The position numbers and the translations under genes were made by a program. Shown in pieces: positions 56,740-64,000 of a stretch of DNA of 64,000 nucleotides. Source of the stretch: Desulfoscipio sp. XC116 (GTDB lineage: Bacteria; Bacillota; Desulfotomaculia; Desulfotomaculales; Desulfallaceae); the NCBI RefSeq assembly GCF_039851975.1, contig NZ_CP156660.1, forward strand, positions 682,001 through 746,000, given 5' to 3'. Numbering within the stretch: the stretch's first letter is position 1; every line of letters starts with the position of its first letter. The notes below the pieces were generated by a model. The model did no database searches. It saw only the letters and a program-made list of their open reading frames with translations, and was not told where the DNA came from.

Positions 56740-58371
56740 CTCAACTTTCCCACTTGCAAAACGACCTGTATCCCAATAATTAAGCGGCCTTGCTGGTAAA
56801 TAAAATAACCCTTGAAATTTTTGAAAAGATACAGAAAGACACCAATCCTTTTGGTAAAATGGAATTGCCTAAAACCAAAATTACCAGACCAAGGAAAGTG
56901 TCCATGATCATGATAATAAAAAACTCAGGAGTTAAGCAACTACCAAAAAGACTTCAATCTTCGTTTTCAGAGTTAAAAATAGCAAATTACCTACGCAAAG
57001 CTGGCATCGTTAAAGGATTGGGATTCTCTTGTTTAACAGTTTTTTGTTTGATCTTCTCTATGGTTTTTGAAAATAAAAATTGGTTTAGATTGCTTCAGAG
57101 CTCTAAAAAAGAGGATCTGCCTAGTAAAAATGTAGTGTATCGGTTTTTGAACAATCCACATTATGGCTGGAGGAACTTTTTATTGGCTGTTAGCCAGAAT
57201 GTAATATCCAAAATGGCCCGGCTCACATCTTCCAAAAGAAAACGTGTGCTAATCATTGACGATTCTCTTTATAGCCGTGGAAGAAGTAAAAGTGTAGAGT
57301 TACTTGCCAACGTCTTTGACCACACCAGCAGTAAATTTGTTAAAGGGTTTCGAATGTTAGCCTTAGGTTGGTCGGACGGGCACTCTTTTGTCCCAATTGA
57401 TTTTTCCTTGCTCAGTTCAAGTAAACCCAAAAATCGCTACTGTGAAACATCTTCATCTATAGATAAACGTACACATGGTTATAAACGCCGCCAAGAAGCG
57501 ATTCAAAGTACTCTGGAGGTTGTATTGTCCCTTGTTAGCCATGCATTAAAAGCTGGCGTTCAGGCGGATACAATATTGATGGATAGCTGGTTTATGTTAA
57601 CACCCTTGATTAAATCCCTGCATAACGAAGGTCTTACTGTCATTGGGATGGTAAAGGATCTTAATCAAAAGTATATTTATGGCAGCAAATGGTTAACCTT
57701 GGTGACCTTAAAAGAAATCTATAAAAAATCGACTCCTGTTGCTGATTCCTCCGATAAACGCATATTATCTTCGGTTATCGTTGAAATCGAAATGGGTATT
57801 AGAGCTAAAATAGTATTTGTAAGAAATATACATCAAAAGCGTCAGTGGTTAGCTTTAGTCAGTACCGACTGTACTTTATCTAATGAAGAAATTGTTCGTA
57901 CTTACGGCATGCGCTGGGATATTGAGACCTTTTTTAAGGTTGCTAAGTCCTACTTGCAGTTGGCTAAAGAATTTCAAGGACGTTCCTATGATATGATGGT
58001 AGCCCATACCAGTATTATTTTTACTCGATACATTGTATTATCCTGGGAGTCACGGTTAAATACTGACCCTAAGTCATTAGGGGAGCTGTTCTTCATGATG
58101 TGTGATGAGGTAAGGGAACTTGACTATCAAACAGCCCTTACCCAATTGTTATCGATAATGAATTCCATCTTGACTGCTAATACGGTAGAACCTCAAGCAT
58201 TATCTGTTGCCGAAAAAGTTAAAACATGGTTGCAGCAATTGCCAATATATATAAGGGAAAAGATATTACCTGCTGTTGTTAATCCGTTCTGAATGTCAAC
58301 ATAAGCAATTAATTCCCCTGGCTCCAGGCTGGGCTTGGCTTAAAGTGCCTTTTTGTTATGGGAAAGTTGAG
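56740..58371 (+). mobile_element. IS4-family-like insertion sequence, intact
   Basis: About 1.63 kb, bounded by a 13-bp perfect inverted repeat: CTCAACTTTCCCA (56740-56752) and TGGGAAAGTTGAG (58359-58371). Similarity extends inward as C-A-A-A-A. One full transposase gene lies inside. The right end cuts into a CARDB-like coding fragment on the minus strand. I see no clear target duplication. Confidence 0.8.
56790..58292 (+). CDS. IS4-family-like transposase
   Basis: A 500-residue DDE transposase. The first catalytic Asp is in RVLIIDDSLYSRGRSK, the second in DTILMDSWFMLTPL, and the Glu in the IS4 signature YGMRWDIETFFKVAK (Y-2-R-3-E-6-K). The reading frame is complete and lies between intact terminal repeats, so the element may be active. 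A TTG start at 56790 is used by default; ATG at 56862 is a possible alternative. Confidence 0.9.
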   Translation: MLVNKITLEIFEKIQKDTNPFGKMELPKTKITRPRKVSMIMIIKNSGVKQLPKRLQSSFSELKIANYLRKAGIVKGLGFSCLTVFCLIFSMVFENKNWFRLLQSSKKEDLPSKNVVYRFLNNPHYGWRNFLLAVSQNVISKMARLTSSKRKRVLIIDDSLYSRGRSKSVELLANVFDHTSSKFVKGFRMLALGWSDGHSFVPIDFSLLSSSKPKNRYCETSSSIDKRTHGYKRRQEAIQSTLEVVLSLVSHALKAGVQADTILMDSWFMLTPLIKSLHNEGLTVIGMVKDLNQKYIYGSKWLTLVTLKEIYKKSTPVADSSDKRILSSVIVEIEMGIRAKIVFVRNIHQKRQWLALVSTDCTLSNEEIVRTYGMRWDIETFFKVAKSYLQLAKEFQGRSYDMMVAHTSIIFTRYIVLSWESRLNTDPKSLGELFFMMCDEVRELDYQTALTQLLSIMNSILTANTVEPQALSVAEKVKTWLQQLPIYIREKILPAVVNPF

Positions 58372-58676
58372 CCATTTAAAAGAAGACAAACAGGCACATC
58401 CCAAGCCGTTCCTGTACCCTCATTTTTTACCTTAAATTCACATGCTATTAATTCATCTATGTCGACTGAATCTGGAGAGACCGTAAAAGAGCCAGCAACA
58501 AGGTCCCGATATCCTTTCCATGTAAATGATTTTGTTTTTTCGTTATTATAAGGATTACTATCCGTGTCTGTTAAGCTAAAAACATTAAAAGTAATGTCAT
58601 GCTCACCCTCTGGGACATCACTCCAAGTCATGTAACATGTGTAATGAAAGTATTGATGTATAAAATCTATTATCAA
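58372..58676 (-). pseudogene. CARDB-like adhesion-domain fragment cut by the IS
   Basis: Minus-strand frame with VPEGEHDITFNVFSLTDTDS (end of one domain) and FTVSPDSVDIDELIACEFKV followed by KNEGTGTAWDVPVCLLLNG, the CARDB-type beta-sandwich seen in surface proteins. The frame runs into the IS end, and the upstream part abuts a transposase relic, so both ends are lost. Confidence 0.65.
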
Positions 58677-58680
58677 AAAG

Positions 58681-59667
58681 TTTCATCGGAAATCTGAAAA
58701 TTCGTCTAAGGGCGAGTATATCTTCGGTCATCTGTTCGGCGCTATTGGCATTTTAGCAGGAACGCCTCAGAAATGGTTTTGTTTACCCTCGTTTATGAAT
58801 CTGCAAGACGCTGTGAAGACGATCTTTGGTTGGGGCGAGCAATCTGGAGAGCGACAGAACTTCCATGTGATGCAAGTAATTGATCAGGCTTTTGAGGCTA
58901 CTAAGGTATTTGGCAACGTCTTGCCTCTACTGGATCGCTATTTTTTTACCATTTCTGCTTTGTAGCGGTTAAAGGCTCTCAATCAATCCGGAACTGCCCA
59001 CATGTATATCGTTACCAAGGCCAAAGCTAATGCCGTGGCGTACGAGCGACCCGCTACCAAGGAAAAAGGGGTGAAGTCGTCGTCGAAAAAGAGGGCAACC
59101 GTGAAGTTGAAGGAGTTGTTTAATACACGCGCAACGGAGTTTCAAACCGCTACCGTGACGATGTAGGGTAAGGAAGATGCGGTGCAATTTTTGTGTCTGG
59201 ATCTTTTGTGAGGGCAGGGATTGTATCAGAAACTGTGCTTTGTTCTGGTCAGGATGGGCAACAAGCTTTCTATTTTAATGAGCACCGACCTGGCGCTTGC
59301 AGCGGTGAACATCATTTGCTTGTACAGCTATCGGTTCAAGATCGAATGCACGTTTCGGGAAATGAAGCAAGTGATTGGTGTATTCGGCTACAGCTTCTGG
59401 AGCAAATCAATGCCGAAGCTGTAGCGGCATCTCTGGAAAGGAGAACCTCATCCCCTGGAGCAAGTGCCTAAGGAAATGGACAGACAGCGTATTCGATTGG
59501 CTATTCAGGCTATCGAAGGATTTGTAATGTATAGCTGTATCGCGACGGGACTGGTGCAGCTGATCGCCTTGTGTTTTTCTCAGCGAACTCCTGCCTTGTT
59601 CTTTCGTTATTTGAGAACCCCGTCCAAAACTATCGTTTTGGAGGCAACTGTGACGGAGTATTTGTGA
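58681..59667 (+). pseudogene. Transposase relic with four in-frame stops and no frameshift
   Basis: One frame stays transposase-like for 329 codons: GEYIFGHLFGAIGILAGTPQ, NFHVMQVIDQAFEATKVFGN, LLDRYFFTISAL, AHMYIVTKAKANAVAYERPA, YSYRFKIECTFREMKQVIGV. TAG interrupts at 58963, 59164 and 59422 and TGA at 59209. Each looks like a single-base change (for example TGG to TGA in LL-stop-GQGLYQ). The DDE motifs point to an IS4-like superfamily transposase. The N-terminal part is missing. Confidence 0.8.
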
Positions 59668-59969
59668 AAGTCCATTTTTCGCCTGTTAGCCCAAAACTCA
59701 CATTTGCTCATAACCCAAATAATTCGTTCCAGACAAGATACTTCTGATGTTAGCGACGATTATTTGGCTTCTTAAGACTGGAGAACTTTTGACTGCCCAG
59801 AGTACTTACTTAATATTTTTTAAGACTAATATCCGCCTATACTGTAACATATGCAAAATTAGCCAGCAACCATGAAAATACATCATATTTTTCCTTTGGA
59901 GCTTATTAGGTTAATATTGCGCCTTTTTTCCGCAACTGTAGCATTTCCCCTATGGAGGCAATTATTTTT

Positions 59970-60586
59970 TTGCTTTTGGTTAAAAAAGCCAAACCGGTGG
60001 AAGTGAAAATCGGGGCAGTACAGCTGTTGATTCCGCAGACGTAATCAAAGCGGCGGCAGTCCTGGGAGACGGAGCCGGCCAACTGGAAGTCCGGGCCAGA
60101 CCGGTGACTCAGAACCCAAACCCCACCACTTTCAGCGCGCCGGTAAATAATCGTGCTGCAGGTGCCGGTGGAAAAACGGGCGCATGCTGCGGATCTGATC
60201 ATAGGGTACTATAACGAAGCGGCAAAAACCTGGAAAACCCTGCCCACCACCTATGACGCAGCAACCGGCACGGCAGCGGCCGAAATGAACCACTTCACCA
60301 AATACGCGTTGCTGGAGCGGTAAACCAAACCTTTGCCGACATCCAAGGCCGCTGGGCGCAAAAAGACATTGAACTCATGGTGCAAAAAAATGTGGTTCAC
60401 GGTGTAACAGTGGACAAATTTGCGTCCAACGCCCCGGTCATCCGGGCCGAATTTGCGAGCATGCTGGTCAATAGCCTTAATCTAACAGATCCCGGGATTA
60501 TCCCACGGGGCGATGTTAAAAAGAAAGTTTACTCCGCAGATAATTATACCAGTGAAATATTAGCCAACTTTTGTGAGATACCTTAA
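59970..60586 (+). pseudogene. S-layer protein relic with a C-terminal SLH repeat
   Basis: Broken frames encode VKKAKPVEVKIGAVQLLIPQ, then YNEAAKTWKTLPTTYDAATG and MNHFTKYALLER. After a frame change there is one SLH repeat, QTFADIQGRWAQKDIELMVQ, with PVIRAEFASMLVNSLNL, ending at 60586. At least two frameshifts. The intact form would be a surface protein attached through SLH domains. Confidence 0.7.
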
Positions 60587-60665
60587 AATATTTTTTGAGA
60601 ATATTAATAAATGTTACAAAAATTTAAATTTTCCAGAGTACCCATTAATAATTAGTGATATTTTC

Positions 60666-60718
60666 GTAACATATTGTAAAGGTTTGTTAAAAACTAGTTA
60701 ACATTTCTCCGGTATAAT
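60666..60718 (+). promoter_or_regulatory. Candidate Pho box and promoter upstream of the two-component operon
   Basis: Four TTAACA-like units with about 11-bp spacing: GTAACA (60666), TGTAAA (60675), TTAAAA (60687) and TTAACA (60698). A TATAAT follows at 60713-60718 and a second at 60723-60728. Spaced TTAACA-type repeats are the known PhoP-binding pattern in Firmicutes. No good -35 is present, which fits an activated promoter. Confidence 0.5.
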
Positions 60719-60917
60719 TGCCTATAATAAGGAAGGTTTTTTGAAATTTCCGGGCCTGAGTAAGAAACCTGAAGCTCAAAGAAGTAACAGTTGCTCTTGA
60801 CAATTTGGCATGATATATCCATTACAACCATCAATTTTATATGTTAAATTAAGTTGCTAGATGATATGCTCAATATAACTCATCCATCAATTGTTTAACC
60901 GGCTGCTATCCAACATA

Positions 60918-60942
60918 CCCGCTTTTCCGGCGGGTTGTTTGT
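60918..60942 (+). terminator. Leader hairpin before the response regulator
   Basis: CCCGC (60918-60922), loop TTTTCCG, GCGGG (60930-60934), then TTGTTTGTT. It lies between the candidate promoter and the start codon, so it may attenuate. The rest of 60587-60972 shows no gene. Confidence 0.5.
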
Positions 60943-60972
60943 TGTCTAGACCACTCGCTGAGGGGGGAAATA

Positions 60973-61683
60973 ATGCCGTATTTGGGCAAGGTTTTGGTAG
61001 TTGATGACGACCAAACCGTACTGGAACTTATCAAGTTGTACGGTGAAAGGGAAGGTTTTGAAATCATTGGGATAAACAACGGTGATCTGGTCTTGCCCGC
61101 ATTCGACCGGGAGAACCCTGATGTGGTAATACTGGATATCATGCTTCCGGGTAAGGACGGGCTTATGCTATGTCGCAATTTAAGGGAGATCCGCATGATT
61201 CCCATTATCATGCTTACAGCCAAAGGAGAAGAAGCGGACCGTGTTCTGGGGCTGGAAATGGGAGCTGATGACTATGTTGCCAAGCCTTTCAGCCCCAGGG
61301 AGCTGGTAGCCAGAATAAAAGCGGTACTACGCCGTACCCAACCGCTTGATACGTTAATGAACTGGAAAATGAAATACCCGGGGCTGGAAATTCAGGCCGA
61401 TATCAGGAGTGTTTTGGTTGACGGTAAAGAAACGGAAGTTACTCCCAGAGAATTCGATTTGCTCTATTATCTAGCTCAGAATCCCCGGCGGGTTTTCACC
61501 AGGCAAGAACTGTTAACAGCTGTCTGGGGGTATGATTACTTTGGTGATCAGCGTACAGTGGATGTACATATTCGCAGGTTGAGGACAAAGCTGGCACCCT
61601 TGCCCCATGAATACCTGACAACTGTCTGGGGTGTGGGATACCAGTTTACACCTCCTGTTAAGGAGGGAGAGAGCACATTGTGA
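60973..61683 (+). CDS. OmpR/PhoB-type response regulator (PhoP-like)
   Basis: A 236-residue DNA-binding regulator. The receiver domain has the acidic pocket VVDDDQ, the phospho-acceptor Asp55 in VVILDIMLPG, Thr82 and Lys104 (VAKPFSPREL). The C-terminal winged helix has VTPREFDLLYYLAQNPRRVF and RTVDVHIRRLRTKL. ATG follows GAGGGGGG. It overlaps the kinase gene by 4 bp (GTGA). The gene itself does not show what it senses; the upstream Pho-box-like repeats make phosphate control a reasonable guess. Confidence 0.93.
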   Translation: MPYLGKVLVVDDDQTVLELIKLYGEREGFEIIGINNGDLVLPAFDRENPDVVILDIMLPGKDGLMLCRNLREIRMIPIIMLTAKGEEADRVLGLEMGADDYVAKPFSPRELVARIKAVLRRTQPLDTLMNWKMKYPGLEIQADIRSVLVDGKETEVTPREFDLLYYLAQNPRRVFTRQELLTAVWGYDYFGDQRTVDVHIRRLRTKLAPLPHEYLTTVWGVGYQFTPPVKEGESTL

Positions 61684-63257
61684 ATTCTTATCTCCAACAG
61701 GGCAAAGAAAGACTTCATTTGGTAATCCACGCTGCAGGCAGGCTATTCCTTATGCTCAGGCACTTGCTGCGGGAGCAATTCAATAAAAATATTCACACCA
61801 GGATACTGTTTACCAATATGATAACCTTTGTTTTCGGTCTGATTGTCCTGACGATGTTTTCCGGCTATGTAGTGAAGCAAATAGCCTATGATCAGGTCCA
61901 ACAGGAGTTGTTACGCGAGGCCAAACGGGTAAACTTTGCCTTGCTCCAGCAAAAGGGCCAGGCATGGGTGGTGCCGCCTGCCGGACAAACAAATGATCAG
62001 GCTCAGGGTAGACAGCAAATGTTGCAATTCTTGGCCGATATCTTCGAAACCAGGATTACTGTCTTTGACAGGCAAGGAAATATTATGGGCACCTCAGCGG
62101 AGCAGGAAGTGGTGCCCGGCAGCCAGGTGGATGCGAAATTTGTCAACTTGTTCAGCAAGGGTGAAACTGCGATTACCCGGGCGGCTGATCAGGAAACGGG
62201 TCAGCTAATTTTTGCCGCCGTTGTCCCCATGGGTAACAACGATAATAAAGACGTTATTGAAAACGGTATCCTGCTGGAAACGAATCCGGTTAATCTTGAC
62301 CATGCTTTAAACAGAATGCGTTTGTATCTGCTTATCGGAGGCATGACCATACTGGTGATTTTTATGTTTATTTCCGCTTACCTGGCCCTATCCATATCCA
62401 GGCCGATTTCCCGTTTGGCTGTCACCGTGGCGGAGCTTAACCGGGGGAATTATGTTCTAAGTGTTGAGGAGCGGCCTTTGGAGGAAATTAAAGACCTTGC
62501 CGGTCAGCTTAGCCACTTGGCGGTGAGGCTGCGGGAGATGCAAACCGAAAGCCGCAGGATGGAAGAAGAAAGAGCCCAGTTGTTTGCGGAGATATCACAT
62601 GAGTTACGTACCCCCCTGACTGCTGTTCAGGGATTTGTTGAGGCTATTCGCGACGGTATGGTGCAGGATGAAGCTTTGCTGAACAGGTACTTGGACACGA
62701 TTTACACTCAAACGATTCATATCACCAGGCTGGTAGATGATATATTGGCGTTAAGCCGCCTGGAAAGCGGCAATATCACCGTGGAAAAACTGCCGATGGA
62801 CTTGATTGCCCTGGCCCAGGGTGTGGTCATATCCATGGAGGCAATGGCCGGCAGCAAGAATACCTCAATTCTGTTCGAGAAGAAAGCAGAAAACGCGGTC
62901 GTGCTCGGTGATGTTGACCGAATGGAACAGATTATCAGGAATTTGCTGAGGAACGCTGTCCGGGCCACCGAGAACGGTACCGTCGGGGTTGGGGTGGAGG
63001 TCCGTCAGGGTGAAGTTGTACTGACCATTGAGGATGACGGTATTGGTATAGCCCCCGAAGACCTGCCGCACATTTGGGACAGGTTTTACCAGGTGAAGAA
63101 CCAGCGCGGCGGTTACCCGCAGGAAAAAGGGAGCGGCCTGGGGCTGGTGATTGTGAAAAAGCTGGTTCAGTTACAAGGCGGCAGCATAGATGTCACGAGT
63201 CAATTGGGGAAGGGGACGACTTTTAACATAAATTTCCCATCTTATAACCCGGAATAA
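61680..63257 (+). CDS. Membrane sensor histidine kinase (PhoR/ResE-like)
   Basis: A 525-residue kinase. Two membrane helices (about residues 40-65 and 220-245) flank an extracytoplasmic domain of about 150 residues. A HAMP domain (SISRPISRLAVTVAEL) follows, then HisKA with the phospho-acceptor His in FAEISHELRTPLTAVQGF. The ATPase has N box RNLLRNAVRATENG, G1 EDDGIGIAPEDLPHIWDRF and G2 KGSGLGLVIVKKL. No PAS domain is obvious. Start GTG with GGAGGGAGAG upstream, overlapping the regulator's stop. Confidence 0.93.
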   Translation: MNSYLQQGKERLHLVIHAAGRLFLMLRHLLREQFNKNIHTRILFTNMITFVFGLIVLTMFSGYVVKQIAYDQVQQELLREAKRVNFALLQQKGQAWVVPPAGQTNDQAQGRQQMLQFLADIFETRITVFDRQGNIMGTSAEQEVVPGSQVDAKFVNLFSKGETAITRAADQETGQLIFAAVVPMGNNDNKDVIENGILLETNPVNLDHALNRMRLYLLIGGMTILVIFMFISAYLALSISRPISRLAVTVAELNRGNYVLSVEERPLEEIKDLAGQLSHLAVRLREMQTESRRMEEERAQLFAEISHELRTPLTAVQGFVEAIRDGMVQDEALLNRYLDTIYTQTIHITRLVDDILALSRLESGNITVEKLPMDLIALAQGVVISMEAMAGSKNTSILFEKKAENAVVLGDVDRMEQIIRNLLRNAVRATENGTVGVGVEVRQGEVVLTIEDDGIGIAPEDLPHIWDRFYQVKNQRGGYPQEKGSGLGLVIVKKLVQLQGGSIDVTSQLGKGTTFNINFPSYNPE

Positions 63258-63490
63258 CTGATCAGGTGGGGTCGGACCCTTTTAGTTATTAAAAATCATT
63301 AGCTCAAATTTATTTACATGGATATAAGCTGATCCGGCTATATAAGCATAAATGGCATACTGATCATGAAAAACACAATGAGTAGTGACGTAAAACCCGG
63401 ATTTTTTAATACTACTCCAATGCGGGCCAATGTTTGCGGTACTGTTCCGTTATATGGAAGATTGAATGTGAAATTGAATAGATTACTATG

Positions 63491-63530
63491 CCGGTTGGGG
63501 TGAAGAATCGCCTTAACCGGTGTTTTTATT
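63491..63530 (+). terminator. Intrinsic terminator after the two-component operon
   Basis: CCGGTTGGGG (63491-63500) pairs with CCTTAACCGG (63511-63520; two G-U pairs), then TGTTTTTATTTTT. Confidence 0.75.
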
Positions 63531-63577
63531 TTTCAATTAAGAAGCATTATCAATAAAAACTTAATAAAAATTGATAA

Positions 63578-63602
63578 TAATTTATTGTAAAACAATAAAT
63601 TA
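63578..63602. promoter_or_regulatory. Perfect inverted repeat, likely operator
   Basis: TAATTTATTGT (63578-63588), centre AAA, ACAATAAATTA (63592-63602). An 11-bp perfect dyad 44 bp before the last gene, the usual place for an operator bound by a small HTH repressor. Confidence 0.55.
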
Positions 63603-63645
63603 CGTGTTAAGATCAAATTAACAATAAATAAGTGAGGTGCTTTTT

Positions 63646-64000
63646 ATGGAACGAGAAACGCTCTTTTTAAAGGTGGTTGTTATTCTTATCGGAATTCCGA
63701 TTCTTGGTTTATGTATATTTGGAGTGCCTTCGATAGCTAATGAAGCAGCGGAACATTATCCAGCTTATTTGCTATATCCCGTTTTAATCGGTATGTATGC
63801 AGCGGCGGTCCCATTTCTTTTTGCTCTGTATCGGACTTTAAAACTTTTAATCTATATTGACAAGAACAAAGCTTTCTCGGAAGTATCTATAAAGGCTTTA
63901 AAAGATATAAAATACTGTGCAGTTACAATCAGTATTTTATATGCAGGACTCATACCACTCTTATTTCCCATGGCGCAGGCAGACGATGCTCCAGGTATCG
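63646..64000 (+). CDS. DUF2975-like membrane protein (partial, runs off the window)
   Basis: The first 118 codons are visible. Hydrophobic segments include LFLKVVVILIGIPILGLCIF, AYLLYPVLIGMYAAAVPFLF and AVTISILYAGLIPLLF, with the linking FALYRTLKLLIYIDKNKAFS and VSIKALKDIKYCA. This is the four-helix DUF2975 layout, in which KNKAFSEVSIKALKDIK is characteristic. Such proteins usually precede a small Cro/CI-type regulator gene, which would lie beyond the window. ATG follows GAGGTG (63634-63639). Confidence 0.8.
   Translation, partial: MERETLFLKVVVILIGIPILGLCIFGVPSIANEAAEHYPAYLLYPVLIGMYAAAVPFLFALYRTLKLLIYIDKNKAFSEVSIKALKDIKYCAVTISILYAGLIPLLFPMAQADDAPGI

Noticed and set aside
58681-59667. Stop-codon recoding in the transposase frame
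   Set aside because: No SECIS-like structure, suppressor tRNA or other recoded gene is visible; other genes use TAG and TGA as normal stops. Point-mutation decay is simpler.

Overview
The window looks like a chromosomal segment of a Gram-positive, anaerobic Firmicute of the Desulfotomaculum/Peptococcaceae type. The evidence is a pgk-tpiA-gpmI-eno-secG glycolytic run, a K+-dependent-type membrane pyrophosphatase, smpB followed by ssrA, AGGAGG-type ribosome binding sites, frequent TTG/GTG starts, S-layer relics and a type I-C CRISPR-Cas system. No species name is claimed.

Layout. 1-10.06 kb is conserved core: end of pgk, tpiA, gpmI, eno, secG, hppA, two small hypotheticals, a hotdog thioesterase, smpB and tmRNA, with relic transposon ends and a MITE between them. 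10.06-25.5 kb, directly downstream of ssrA, reads as an accessory island. It holds a small HTH protein, a MalT/LuxR-type regulator, a DUF2442 protein, a 2291-residue secreted adhesin-like protein, and a compact RiPP-like cassette: 36-residue peptide, HPr-kinase-like protein, PqqD/RRE protein, S26-type peptidase, ABC exporter, nucleotidyltransferase. 25.5-28.1 kb is decayed DNA: a PEP-synthase relic and an antitoxin with a truncated toxin.

28.1-47.3 kb is a complete type I-C system (cas3, cas5c, cas8c, cas7c, cas4, cas1, cas2) and a very long array, 159 repeats by manual count. The cas3-cas5c intergenic region contains two degenerate CRISPR repeats. One, on the minus strand, has a -10 box before it and an intrinsic terminator after it. 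Its spacer-like tail matches the 5' region of the cas5c operon at 14 of 16 positions next to a TTC PAM, and the two mismatches fall at positions 6 and 12, the bases Cascade does not read. The other, in the cas5c leader, is followed by a seed matching DNA just upstream of cas3, also next to TTC. This resembles a two-armed CreR/CreA-type crRNA-like control circuit for a type I-C system and is the most interesting feature of the window.

47.6-53.5 kb is a cell-wall/poly-gamma-glutamate region: a five-domain NlpC/P60 protein with only one intact active site, two PghP-type hydrolases, and a pgsB-pgsC cassette without a visible pgsA. 53.5-60.6 kb holds a PLP decarboxylase, a secreted hypothetical protein, an intact IS4-type element, a transposase pseudogene with four in-frame stops and no frameshift, and an S-layer relic. 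60.6-63.3 kb is a PhoP/PhoR-like two-component pair behind a candidate Pho box. The window ends inside a DUF2975-type membrane protein gene.
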